29,230 nt of DNA from a virus. Location: positions 1 through 29,230 of IMG/VR virus record IMGVR_UViG_3300030382_003460; one strand, 5' to 3'. Below are positions 1-7,351 of this stretch, piece after piece. Positions within the stretch are counted from its first letter, which is position 1, and each line of letters starts with the position of its first letter. The notes below the pieces were generated by a model. It did no database searches and was not told the origin of the DNA. It saw only the letters and a list, made by a program, of their open reading frames with translations. Made by a program: the position numbers and the translations under genes.

Positions 1-129
1 CCCTGTAATCGATGCCAGGCCAAAGATAATACAGTCTTCAGCTTCTCCATGGTGTGATTTGAGATCATATAGATATTCTCTTCTGATCTGACAATATATA
101 ACAGGTATGTTTGCGTTTAAATAAGCCAT
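1..129 (-). CDS. Conserved phage protein, C-terminus missing (runs off window)
   Basis: This is the first 43 codons of a minus-strand gene whose end lies beyond base 1. It starts at ATG 129-127, with a GAGGA ribosome site about 6 bases upstream, so it is a real start and not a shadow. The protein begins MAYLNANIPVIYCQIRREYL and continues with an acidic, His-containing stretch (residues 25-33) and a hydrophobic IIFGLASI. I recall similar short proteins in marine tailed phages but know of no function for them. It follows the oxygenase-like gene by nine bases and so probably shares its transcript. No catalytic motif is visible in the part present. Confidence 0.75.
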   Translation of the reverse strand, partial: MAYLNANIPVIYCQIRREYLYDLKSHHGEAEDCIIFGLASITG

Positions 130-138
130 AAATTATCC

Positions 139-732
139 TCATTTTATTTTCATCCACTTACGATTTTCAAACCCACTTTCTATCAAAGTTATTGGAAAGC
201 TACAACTAATCCTTTTATCTGTTTGAGGAGTTACATGATGATATATACCCGCAGGGATAAATACATACTCTCCCGTATTTAAAACTTTTTCAAGTTTAGT
301 TTCAGAAAAAATTTCTACTTTTATAGCTCCTTCCGAAGACACAATTAAGTTATGACTTTCATCTTTGTGTTTTTTAAAATGATTAACTGTTTTATTTAAA
401 GAAAAATATATATGACAATCAACAGACTTATTAAAAATATTTTCTAATTCTTGAGCTAGTTTATTAATTTTTTCATTTATTTTACTACAATCATTTATAT
501 AGCATGTATTATCTTTCGTAATTTCTTCAATGGCATCAATTGGCCAACTGTTATGATCAGTTGACCAACCACTAGTGATCCATGAATACTTTTTAGTGGG
601 GCCACATATTCTAAACCTATTCATACTCATGAAAGGTCTTAAATTTAAGATTTTTTCAAGCTCCTCGTATGAAAAAAGTTTTGTTTTTAGTTCTCCAAAG
701 CTTACTTGATCTACTTTCAGAGCACTTAACAT
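139..732 (-). CDS. Cupin/JmjC-like protein, possible Fe(II)/2-oxoglutarate oxygenase
   Basis: This 197-residue protein has a C-terminal half typical of the double-stranded beta-helix fold. It carries an H-x-D at residues 122-124 (in HKDESH), then short beta strands, then LNTGEYVFIPAGIYHHV with the distal histidine at 165/166. An HxD...H triad in this order is how cupin-type and JmjC-type 2-oxoglutarate oxygenases bind iron; that is family knowledge, and the assignment here is inference from the pattern alone. Residues 83-102 are probably helical. It could instead be a non-catalytic cupin. The gene is very AT-rich, sits downstream of the polymerase, and starts two bases after the stop of the 36-residue membrane protein. 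The substrate is unknown; phage oxygenases of this kind are suspected to modify nucleotides or proteins. Confidence 0.6.
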   Translation of the reverse strand: MLSALKVDQVSFGELKTKLFSYEELEKILNLRPFMSMNRFRICGPTKKYSWITSGWSTDHNSWPIDAIEEITKDNTCYINDCSKINEKINKLAQELENIFNKSVDCHIYFSLNKTVNHFKKHKDESHNLIVSSEGAIKVEIFSETKLEKVLNTGEYVFIPAGIYHHVTPQTDKRISCSFPITLIESGFENRKWMKIK

Positions 733-734
733 TG

Positions 735-845
735 CTATTGAATGATAATTAATAAAACAACGATTGCTATAATTATAGCAGTAACTTTTTTATGAGCCAT
801 TGCTAAAGAACTTAGTCTCGTTGCGTGTGCTTTTAGTTTTTCCAT
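735..845 (-). CDS. 36-residue single-pass membrane protein
   Basis: A short gene with a perfect AGGAGGT ribosome site six bases before ATG 845-843. The product starts MEKLKAHATRLSSLAMAHKK: a basic, amphipathic N-terminus followed by a strongly hydrophobic run of about 15 residues (22-35, rich in Ile, Val and Leu) and a terminal Gln. It should sit in the inner membrane with the basic end in the cytoplasm. The strong ribosome site and the tight spacing to both neighbours (nine bases after the polymerase, two before the oxygenase-like gene) argue that it is translated. It is far from the lysis genes, so holin activity is only one possibility; I do not recognise a family. Confidence 0.7.
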   Translation of the reverse strand: MEKLKAHATRLSSLAMAHKKVTAIIIAIVVLLIIIQ

Positions 846-854
846 AGTTACCTC

Positions 855-2708
855 CTATTTAATATTACCCCAATTTTTACCAAATTCATAGTCTACTTTA
901 TTTGGAACTTCTAACTCTACAGCACCTTCCATTATATCTTTTATTTTTTGGGCTTCCTTTTCAGAACCTATAGAAATATCTAATTCGTCATGTACTTGAA
1001 GATGTGGAATAATTCCTTCTTTGTGTAATTCAATCATAGCTTTCTTTGTCATGTCTGCAGCAGATCCTTGAATCAATCTATTTAAAGCTTTATATGTGAA
1101 TGCTCTTTTGATCCCTGGTCCGTGTTCCGCGAGCGCTGCATCGTGAGGCAATGCTTTATGTATACCGAATTGATTGGGCTCCCACAAATGAAACCTACAA
1201 AGTCGACCAAGAAGAGTTCTAACTTTCCCTGCTTCTTGTGCTCTGGACATTACGGATTCCATAAGTTGTTTAACAAATGGAACCTTAGAATGATACTGTT
1301 TAAATAATTTTTCGGCTTCTAATTTATTTATACCGAGCTCAGCTTGTAATTTATTTTTTCCCATTCCATAAAACAAACCTAAATTAATAGTTTTGGCTTG
1401 GAATCTTCCAATGTCAGCCATATCAGCTACAATCTGGTGGAAGTCTGCGTCCCCTTGCATATAAGCATGTACAACTTCATCAACCCCATATAAGTTTTGT
1501 AATGCTGCATAATGTACTACAAGTCTTGGCTCTTGTTGGTTGTAATCAAAACAACCCCAAGTATGATCTTGCTCAGGTAAAAATAAGGATCTGATCCGTG
1601 GGCCGAGATCCTTGTTGCGAGCAGGAATCTGCTGTAAATTGGGGTTATTCATCGAAAATCTACCAGTGACTGTCCCACCGCCATCTCCACGCAATTGGTT
1701 AATCTCCGCATGGATACGGCCGTTTAAACTATACTTTAGAATGGTATCTATAAATGTCGTGTGAGCCTTATTAATCTCACGTGCTTTTGCTATACATTTG
1801 ACCACATTATGTGGGTGATTCGCTAAAAAATTCTTGGTAAATGATGGTGCTCCAGTCTTCTCTGTTCTGTCATATGGCAAACCGAGTTTATCAAATACTT
1901 TGGCAATAGACCTTGCAGCCCAAATTTGAACATCAATCCCCGTACTTGTCCACACTTCACCAAGCATTTTTTTCTCTTGTTCTATTAATGTTTTCTTTTC
2001 GATCGCGGCTTGTTCTTGATTTACACGTACACCGAGAAACCGCATATCTACTAGAACAGGAAACAACTCTATTTCCATATCGAATATAGATTGAATGTCC
2101 TGGTGTAAAATTTCTTTTTTACATTCCTGCCACAACTCCAGTGTGAGTTGTGCGTCACGCTCCGCGTAAGCACCAACGTACATGGCTGGAAGTTTATACA
2201 TTTCTGCTTTTGGATCTATGCCCCAGGATTTAGCTGCTTCATATAATGCTGATTCATTTTTTCCTCTTCCAACGTAATCTCTGGATAAACTATTTAAATC
2301 ATAACGTAATCGGTTTTCATCTATAAGAGCGGAAGCAATCATAGTATCTACAATTTTTCCTTTTATTTTTATTCCTAAAGATCGTAACCAACAAACGTCG
2401 TACATTGCATTGTGAAATATTTTTATTGAGTCAGTATTCATTTGGTCCTGTAACCATTTAAGAACCATCTTACGATCCATGTTACCACCACCCTCGTGAG
2501 CTATTGGATAATAAGCACACCAATCAACGGTGGCCAACGAAATACCTACTACTTCACCAACTTTAACCACAGAACCAGATCCCATTCTTTTATTTAGATT
2601 TGGATCTTTTGTTTCTAAGTCTATAGCTATTTCATCGTATTTAGATAGGTCTGGAAAATCAGTTGGTGGTATCCACTCGGTTTGTGGTCTAAATAAAGGT
2701 ACCTGCAT
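855..2708 (-). CDS. Family A DNA polymerase (Pol I type) with 3'-5' exonuclease
   Basis: This is the phage replicative DNA polymerase, 617 residues, in the size range of short phage Pol I enzymes that lack a 5'-3' exonuclease domain. The N-terminal proofreading domain shows Exo I (AIDLET, D30/E32), Exo II (FHNAMYDVCWL, N100/D104) and Exo III (YVGAYAERDAQ, Y181/D185). The polymerase domain shows motif A (DYNQQEPR, 388-395), motif B (RFQAKTINLGLFYG, 435-448) and motif C (VHDE, 572-575). In motif B the residue equivalent to E. coli Phe762 is Leu (L443), a type reported as common in marine viral polymerases. The start codon shares one base with the stop of the DUF3310 gene (TAATG), so translation is probably coupled. 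No separate 5'-3' exonuclease gene is visible in the window. Confidence 0.97.
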   Translation of the reverse strand: MQVPLFRPQTEWIPPTDFPDLSKYDEIAIDLETKDPNLNKRMGSGSVVKVGEVVGISLATVDWCAYYPIAHEGGGNMDRKMVLKWLQDQMNTDSIKIFHNAMYDVCWLRSLGIKIKGKIVDTMIASALIDENRLRYDLNSLSRDYVGRGKNESALYEAAKSWGIDPKAEMYKLPAMYVGAYAERDAQLTLELWQECKKEILHQDIQSIFDMEIELFPVLVDMRFLGVRVNQEQAAIEKKTLIEQEKKMLGEVWTSTGIDVQIWAARSIAKVFDKLGLPYDRTEKTGAPSFTKNFLANHPHNVVKCIAKAREINKAHTTFIDTILKYSLNGRIHAEINQLRGDGGGTVTGRFSMNNPNLQQIPARNKDLGPRIRSLFLPEQDHTWGCFDYNQQEPRLVVHYAALQNLYGVDEVVHAYMQGDADFHQIVADMADIGRFQAKTINLGLFYGMGKNKLQAELGINKLEAEKLFKQYHSKVPFVKQLMESVMSRAQEAGKVRTLLGRLCRFHLWEPNQFGIHKALPHDAALAEHGPGIKRAFTYKALNRLIQGSAADMTKKAMIELHKEGIIPHLQVHDELDISIGSEKEAQKIKDIMEGAVELEVPNKVDYEFGKNWGNIK

Positions 2709-2917
2709 TATTTATAATCTCTTTCTATTGCCATTTCGCAATAATGAATTGCCTTTAATAAATCTTCTTTTTTATTTTTTTGTTTGTGCCTGCATAAATA
2801 TTTTATAGCATTCCCCTCCGCGAACGGAATATTATTTTTATTTATAAATTCACTTGGCTGAATAACCATTGATTGATAATGGGAGCCACCTATTTGTTTT
2901 TTATATGCCTTACTCAT
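2708..2917 (-). CDS. DUF3310 family small protein
   Basis: This 69-residue protein matches DUF3310 from memory: GGSHYQSMVIQPSEF, then an acidic GNAIKYLCRHK block (residues 35-45) and the C-terminal KKEDLLKAIHYCEMAIERD helix. The family is widespread in phages, usually among replication genes, and has no agreed biochemical role, although it is sometimes labelled a nucleotide kinase, which I would not support from sequence. The start overlaps the helicase stop by four bases (ATGA) and the stop overlaps the polymerase start by one base (TAATG). Helicase, DUF3310 and polymerase therefore form a translationally coupled set, probably made in matched amounts, which suggests a replication accessory role. 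Confidence 0.9.
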   Translation of the reverse strand: MSKAYKKQIGGSHYQSMVIQPSEFINKNNIPFAEGNAIKYLCRHKQKNKKEDLLKAIHYCEMAIERDYK

Positions 2918-4404
2918 ATTTTAAAACTTTTGTATATATCCTTCGGTCTAATAATATGTAAATGTTCTTTGGTTCTGGTTGCACCCACATAAAACAATCT
3001 ATTTTCATCATCAGGATATCTTTCATAATTTTTTTGAGTATTATTACTTAAATCAGTCAACAACACTACGTTCTGTGCTTCTCCTCCTTTTACACCATGT
3101 ATCGTAGATAAAGTAATTCGAGGATCTTTATTTAATTGTTCCCCATTTTCTCTCATTCTTCTAATGTATCTAATTTTTTCTTCAGGAGCTTGATCAAAGG
3201 CTTCATACCAAACATTTTTAGTATTTAAACCTTTGTTATTATATAATTCATCAACACTATAAAAGGCATCTTTATCTAAATATTGTATATTCTCTTTGGC
3301 AAAATTATTTGGAGACATATAAGAAGAAATTCTTTTGACTTGATCCATACTTAAAGGAGTTCCCTTGCGAGAATTCTCCCAATCAGTCACAGCTTCGTAT
3401 AAATCTTTTTCATATCCTTTCTTAAATTTATTTTTATAATACATTCCTTTAGAATATAATACATTTTCTAAATCCTCCAACATATATCTAGTTCGAGCTA
3501 AAACTAACCATTCACCTTGAGACATATCTACATTTTGAAATTCATAATAATAAGAGAGAAGACCACGTTCAGTTTTAGGTTTCCATTGTTTATGAATACG
3601 ATTAGAAATTCTTCCCACAATATTCATTGCAACATCATGAACTGCTCTAGGTATTCTGTAAGATTGTGTAAGGTTTAAAAGTCTTCCTTTTTGTGTAATA
3701 AAACTATCTACATCTGCGCCTGCCCATCTAAATATAGCTTGATCATCATCACCTGCTATATAACTATCTCTTGTTTTATCCCATATTGTTTTAGCCATTT
3801 GCCATTGAACTCTAGATAAATCTTGAGCTTCATCTATAAACACTACATCAAATTTAGGAGAGGCATCGCTTAAAACAAACTGAGTTATCATATCCGTAAA
3901 ATCAATTAAATTATATTCTTTTTTATAGGCTTCTATTTCATTTGAAACAATTAATAGATCTCTTAAAGAAACATCTTGAGTATGTTCTTTTAAATTATAC
4001 TGTCTTTCAGGTGTAATGCTTCTTAGTTTTGCTAATTGAATTATTCTAAGTATATCACTATTGGTACTAAAAATTCCGGAATACTCATTGTCATATTCAT
4101 GATAGTCTAATCTTATATTTATTTTTTTTCCTAAATCTTCGTAATGTTTTTTCTGCATTACGTTTTCTTTTTTAATTCCTAGAGTTCTAAAAGCTAAAGA
4201 ATGGAGAGTTCTAAAGTATGGTAAATCATCTTCTGTTAAATTAAATTTTTCTACTGCTCTATCTCTTGCTTCGTACGCGGCTTTTTGAGTAAAAGAAAAA
4301 TAACCAATACGATTAGGATCTGTATTTTTTAAATATTTATCTACTTCATTTAAAAGAGTAGTAGTTTTCCCTGTTCCTGGTGGTCCTAATACAATAGTTT
4401 TCAT
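2914..4404 (-). CDS. UvrD/Dda-like superfamily 1 DNA helicase
   Basis: A 496-residue SF1 helicase that unwinds DNA with ATP. Motif I (Walker A) is GPPGTGKTT at 7-15; motif Ia lies around FSFTQKAAYEA (36-46); motif II is FIDEAQD (189-195); motif III is GDDDQAIFRWAGA (218-230); motif IV is around LTQSYRIPRAV (245-255); motif V is TLSTIHGVKGGE (431-442); and motif VI is FYVGATRTKEHLHI (471-484). The set is complete, so it should be active. The protein is shorter than UvrD/PcrA (about 700 residues) and closer in size to T4 Dda. It sits between the HNH gene and DUF3310/polymerase. As no DnaB-like helicase is seen here, it may be the main fork helicase of this phage, which is inference. Confidence 0.93.
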   Translation of the reverse strand: MKTIVLGPPGTGKTTTLLNEVDKYLKNTDPNRIGYFSFTQKAAYEARDRAVEKFNLTEDDLPYFRTLHSLAFRTLGIKKENVMQKKHYEDLGKKINIRLDYHEYDNEYSGIFSTNSDILRIIQLAKLRSITPERQYNLKEHTQDVSLRDLLIVSNEIEAYKKEYNLIDFTDMITQFVLSDASPKFDVVFIDEAQDLSRVQWQMAKTIWDKTRDSYIAGDDDQAIFRWAGADVDSFITQKGRLLNLTQSYRIPRAVHDVAMNIVGRISNRIHKQWKPKTERGLLSYYYEFQNVDMSQGEWLVLARTRYMLEDLENVLYSKGMYYKNKFKKGYEKDLYEAVTDWENSRKGTPLSMDQVKRISSYMSPNNFAKENIQYLDKDAFYSVDELYNNKGLNTKNVWYEAFDQAPEEKIRYIRRMRENGEQLNKDPRITLSTIHGVKGGEAQNVVLLTDLSNNTQKNYERYPDDENRLFYVGATRTKEHLHIIRPKDIYKSFKI

Positions 4405-4405
4405 T

Positions 4406-4933
4406 TTAATAAATTCCTGACGCTATTTTTTTTTCTTCATAAGACATACCCCTTGGTCTTTTTGTGCCTATATTATTTTTTGAATTTGTAGTCCATCTTA
4501 AATTACTAACTCTATAATCCAGCCTGTCATCATTTATGTGATCAACAATTAATTTTTTTTTAATATCATCATTTATAATAAAAGCTTCTGCTGCAGTTCT
4601 ATGTAATCTAAACTCTAAGGTAATTGTTGGACTATAATTGGTTAAAGTTATAGTACTTCTTATATAAGTTCTATGTAATGTGCTTGATAAAACACGTCCT
4701 GTTTCCATGTTTTTTATGTAAGGAAAGTTCTCACCTAAATCTGGTCTAAATTTATTAATACCTCCAGTTTTAAATATATAAAATTTATCTTTAGGTAAAA
4801 GTTTATATGGATGTTTTCTTTTTTCATCAAATAAATTAACGTCAATGTCAGTAAGATCTACATAATCTACATTTCTTATTTGTGTTTTGTAATCATCATA
4901 TTCTGGAAATAAAAGTAATTGTTCTCTTATCAT
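4406..4933 (-). CDS. HNH-type endonuclease-like protein
   Basis: I place the start at ATG 4933-4931 (175 residues, beginning MIREQLLLFPEYDD), not at an upstream GTG that would overlap the primase. The reason is that this ATG forms an ATGA overlap with the 23-residue gene before it. The C-terminal part is an HNH_3-type domain: LHRTAAEAFI (110-119), VDHINDDRLDYRVSNLRWTT (130-149), SKNN (151-154), with H111, D131-H132 and N144/N154 in the expected places. Such domains occur in free-standing homing endonucleases and in some DNA-processing enzymes. The N-terminal 90 residues match no DNA-binding module I know. Its tight coupling with primase and helicase genes (the stop is one base before the helicase ATG) suggests a resident replication-module gene and not a recent homing insertion. 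Confidence 0.82.
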   Translation of the reverse strand: MIREQLLLFPEYDDYKTQIRNVDYVDLTDIDVNLFDEKRKHPYKLLPKDKFYIFKTGGINKFRPDLGENFPYIKNMETGRVLSSTLHRTYIRSTITLTNYSPTITLEFRLHRTAAEAFIINDDIKKKLIVDHINDDRLDYRVSNLRWTTNSKNNIGTKRPRGMSYEEKKIASGIY

Positions 4934-5001
4934 AATGTAACCAATATCCAAGCTGCTGTTAATACTATTAATAAAGCTAAATCCGAATTCATTTCTTGCA
5001 T
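4930..5001 (-). CDS. 23-residue membrane peptide between primase and HNH genes
   Basis: A very short gene easily missed by gene callers. It starts at ATG 5001-4999, exactly overlapping the primase stop (TAATG), with an AAGGA ribosome site nine bases upstream inside the primase end. It ends in a TGA that overlaps the HNH start (ATGA). The product is MQEMNSDLALLIVLTAAWIL followed by VTL: an acidic seven-residue head and a 16-residue hydrophobic span. Both junctions match the coupling patterns used elsewhere in this genome, which is the main evidence that it is real. The function is unknown; it could anchor something to the membrane, or serve as a translated relay that delivers ribosomes to the HNH gene. 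Confidence 0.6.
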   Translation of the reverse strand: MQEMNSDLALLIVLTAAWILVTL

Positions 5002-6500
5002 TAATATACATCCTTAGGTTTAAATTGTTTAGGTGTATAAACATTATCTTGCCGTGTAAATTCATTAACACTAGTTACTGTTATTTTTTTCTTACCTATA
5101 GTTTCTCTTACAACTTCACACCCACATTTATCTCGTAACATAATAAGAGTCTCGTCATATTTTTCTGTCCATCTTCTTTTGAGTAAAAATTTATTAAAAA
5201 ATTCTCTAAACACAAAATAATGCTTTCCAGCATTAGTCCAAACATTTCCAAACATCATATCTTCTTTTTTAACACCAGCGGCTGTTCTATCTGTACAATA
5301 TTCTTCTAAATGATCTAACAATTGCTCAATTTTGGAAGACCCCATTGGAGGTTCTACAATTTCTATATTGGAAAATAATAATTTAACCATATCGGTAAAT
5401 TCTTTTTTCTTTAAGGTAGGTGGAACTTTATTTACTTGTTCCATAACTGCTCTTTGAAATAATCTTTGTTCTTGTAAATAAGAAGTATCTCTTAATCTAA
5501 CTCTTTCACCATCTACATTAACCCAATAATATGGCTCATCAAGATTTACTTTTTGTAAGTCATTTAAATCTGGAAATAATGATTGTCCTTTTATTCCATA
5601 AGGTCTTTTTAAACATAATTTTTTATCACAATGATTACACATTGGATCTTCCTGACATTTAAAACCTAATTCTTTTTTCTCGTGATATTTTATTTTATCT
5701 TGAATGGTTTTGTCATCTAGTGGTGGGTCAAAGTATTTATAATTAAAAGCATTAATATGCTTTTGCCATTCCTCAGGCCATTTTCTTTTAGCGTATTGAA
5801 TGTATTGATAAATCACTCGATCTCTCCCATCATTTAATTTGTTCTGAGTTAATGACTCAATACAAGGAGGACCATCACTAAATTCTGATTCAGGTCTTTT
5901 TAATTCTAATTTTTCTAATTCTTCTGGAGTAAGTCTTTTGATAGCTAAAAAAAATTGCGATAGTGTAATTGCTTCACCTTTAAAGTTAAAGGCATATCTT
6001 GTTGTTTTTTCTGAATTAAAATATGGTAAATTAAGAAAATTTCCTGTATCATCTTCCGATTTTAATTCAACTTGTTTGGGAAAAACTTCTGCGTTACCAA
6101 ATCCTAAAAACGCACTAATAGAACTTAGCTTATCCCTCATTAAAGAAGCATCCACTGGAACGGTAGTAAATAAAAATATATGTGCTCCTCCACTTTTAGA
6201 ACGACACATAGTAAGAGGTAAACGAAAATTGTTTATAAGGTCTATAATTTTTTTATGATTTAAATTATATTTATCAACGTCTATACATCCCCATTTACAT
6301 TTATTATTTTCATCAATAGGTATAATTCCTAGACTTGGTTCTATTCCTTTGAGGTGGTTAGTCCACAATTGGTCGGTAACGGCTTCTCTTTTAACAAAAG
6401 ATTTTCCCTTAATTTTGGTTCCATCAGCGTTTTTCTTTTCGACGTAGGTACATCCATGGGCTCTTTGTAATCCTGAAAATAAATCAATAAAATTTTTCAT
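5001..6500 (-). CDS. Archaeo-eukaryotic-type primase (AEP/primase-polymerase)
   Basis: The start is ATG 6500-6498, with AAAGGA five bases upstream; a longer frame from 6548 would cross a GC-rich hairpin. The 499-residue protein has an AEP catalytic core: WGCIDVD (D74 and D76 as the metal-binding DxD), RSKSGGAHIFLF (100-111, with H107 as the conserved His), then VFPKQVELKSEDDTGNFLNLPYF (139-161), a block characteristic of TOTE-like and phage AEP primases. A PriCT-like helical region follows (about 222-275), then a cysteine cluster C282-C288-C291-C296, likely binding zinc or an Fe-S cluster. The last 170 residues are unassigned and contain a probable winged-helix-like region. It should lay RNA or DNA primers for the neighbouring polymerase. 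No helicase domain is fused to it. Confidence 0.85.
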   Translation of the reverse strand: MKNFIDLFSGLQRAHGCTYVEKKNADGTKIKGKSFVKREAVTDQLWTNHLKGIEPSLGIIPIDENNKCKWGCIDVDKYNLNHKKIIDLINNFRLPLTMCRSKSGGAHIFLFTTVPVDASLMRDKLSSISAFLGFGNAEVFPKQVELKSEDDTGNFLNLPYFNSEKTTRYAFNFKGEAITLSQFFLAIKRLTPEELEKLELKRPESEFSDGPPCIESLTQNKLNDGRDRVIYQYIQYAKRKWPEEWQKHINAFNYKYFDPPLDDKTIQDKIKYHEKKELGFKCQEDPMCNHCDKKLCLKRPYGIKGQSLFPDLNDLQKVNLDEPYYWVNVDGERVRLRDTSYLQEQRLFQRAVMEQVNKVPPTLKKKEFTDMVKLLFSNIEIVEPPMGSSKIEQLLDHLEEYCTDRTAAGVKKEDMMFGNVWTNAGKHYFVFREFFNKFLLKRRWTEKYDETLIMLRDKCGCEVVRETIGKKKITVTSVNEFTRQDNVYTPKQFKPKDVY

Positions 6501-6510
6501 AATTCCTTTA

Positions 6511-6549
6511 GTTGGCGGGGCGATTCCAGTCTCCCTTTGTCGCCCCAAC
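6511..6549 (-). ncRNA. GC-rich RNA hairpin in the primase leader
   Basis: In the minus-strand transcript, GGGGCGA (6523-6517 complement) can pair with TCGCCCC across a 16-base purine-rich loop. A further GTT/AAC pairing continues it past a three-base bulge, and an alternative register gives 5+5 pairs. The stem is strikingly GC-rich for this genome. It ends directly before the TAAAGGA ribosome site of the primase, leaving that site free. There is no T-run, so it is not an intrinsic terminator. Candidate roles are a binding site for a regulator (as in T4 gp32-type autoregulation), an RNA processing site or a DNA origin structure; none is shown. Confidence 0.5.
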
Positions 6550-6551
6550 CG

Positions 6552-6578
6552 TTCCCTGAAGTGGTTATTTTTAGGGAA
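6552..6578 (-). other. Second, weaker inverted repeat between unknown gene and primase
   Basis: TTCCCT at 6552-6557 and AGGGAA at 6573-6578 form a six-base-pair stem with a 15-base AT-rich loop, just after the stop of the 255-residue protein gene and immediately before the larger hairpin. Two hairpins in an 80-base gap of an otherwise gapless operon suggest a control or processing point between the two genes. The stem alone is short enough to arise by chance. Confidence 0.3.
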
Positions 6579-6581
6579 TTC

Positions 6582-7349
6582 TTAAAAGTGACTTTTGGTT
6601 GCGGTGTTAGAATCAGAACTATGCTTAGCTTCTACTTCTCCTTTAGATACTTGCTTAGAAAAAGCTTTAGCCATTTCATATGATCCTCTGTCTTTTACAG
6701 GTTCAACCTTAGACACATCCCAACCAAACCATGTACCTTTGTCATTAGACTGTTGTACACTTCTTAATTTATAAACGTGACTAAATGATGGCGGCTGATA
6801 AAGACCGTTTTTACCTCTCAAAATAACGTTATTCATCATTGAGTTCCACTTACGACTTGTTTTTAATTGAGTCGCTTTCATGGAAAGTAAAGCCCTTTGA
6901 GGGACTCCATTCAATTTGATAACGTAATGAGACGCAGTGGTTTCAAGATAATTGCCGTTAGCTAATCTATCTTTATTCCCTTTGTCTCTTGTGGTTTTAG
7001 GTAGGTCGTCTCCAGCTTCATATATTTTTACTGGTGCTCCCCCACTTTCACCTCTGTCTTTCCACTCAATGTACTGTCTTTTATAATACACCGGTAAGAC
7101 ATCTATCCCCTTTTCACCATCAAACAGTTCATTTGTAACTGTATTGATTATCATGCCAGGTTCTGCCCCCTTGACATATTTTGCATCTCTCTTGTTGCAT
7201 TCAGGAGATAATTGACTCAAGATTTTCAAAAACGGAAGTGCTTGATCCTCTTGTGTCATTGCACCAGTATCCTGATGCTTATCAGCTTCAAACATATCAG
7301 TTGATAATGCTCCAGCTGGTTGTTTTTTCATTACTTCTTGTTGGTTCAT
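6582..7349 (-). CDS. Conserved phage protein of replication module, possible ssDNA-binding role
   Basis: A 255-residue soluble protein that I do not recognise with certainty. Residues 38-68 (LPFLKILSQLSPECN... GAEPGMIINT) and 80-100 (KGIDVLPVYYKRQYIEWKDRG) form a block I have seen in hypothetical proteins of replication modules in diverse phages. The rest alternates beta strands with basic patches (KLKSRKWN-like segment near 165), and the last 25 residues are polar and probably disordered (SDSNTATKSHF end). An acidic or disordered tail after a beta-rich core is common in single-stranded DNA-binding proteins, but this tail is not clearly acidic, so the role is only a suggestion. An AAGGA ribosome site lies about 11 bases before the ATG. 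The gene directly precedes the hairpin leader of the primase. Confidence 0.8.
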   Translation of the reverse strand: MNQQEVMKKQPAGALSTDMFEADKHQDTGAMTQEDQALPFLKILSQLSPECNKRDAKYVKGAEPGMIINTVTNELFDGEKGIDVLPVYYKRQYIEWKDRGESGGAPVKIYEAGDDLPKTTRDKGNKDRLANGNYLETTASHYVIKLNGVPQRALLSMKATQLKTSRKWNSMMNNVILRGKNGLYQPPSFSHVYKLRSVQQSNDKGTWFGWDVSKVEPVKDRGSYEMAKAFSKQVSKGEVEAKHSSDSNTATKSHF

Positions 7350-7351
7350 GA

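Noticed and set aside
4934-5071. An extended N-terminus for the HNH protein starting at GTG 5071
   Set aside because: It would overlap the primase by 71 bases and lacks a ribosome site; the ATG at 4933 has an exact ATGA coupling with the small gene.
5938-6258. A 106-residue plus-strand open frame opposite the primase
   Set aside because: It lies fully antisense to a well-supported enzyme gene, has no recognisable protein features and no promoter or ribosome site.
6501-6548. An extended N-terminus for the primase (16 more residues)
   Set aside because: It would be translated through the GC-rich hairpin; ATG 6500 has AAAGGA at good spacing.
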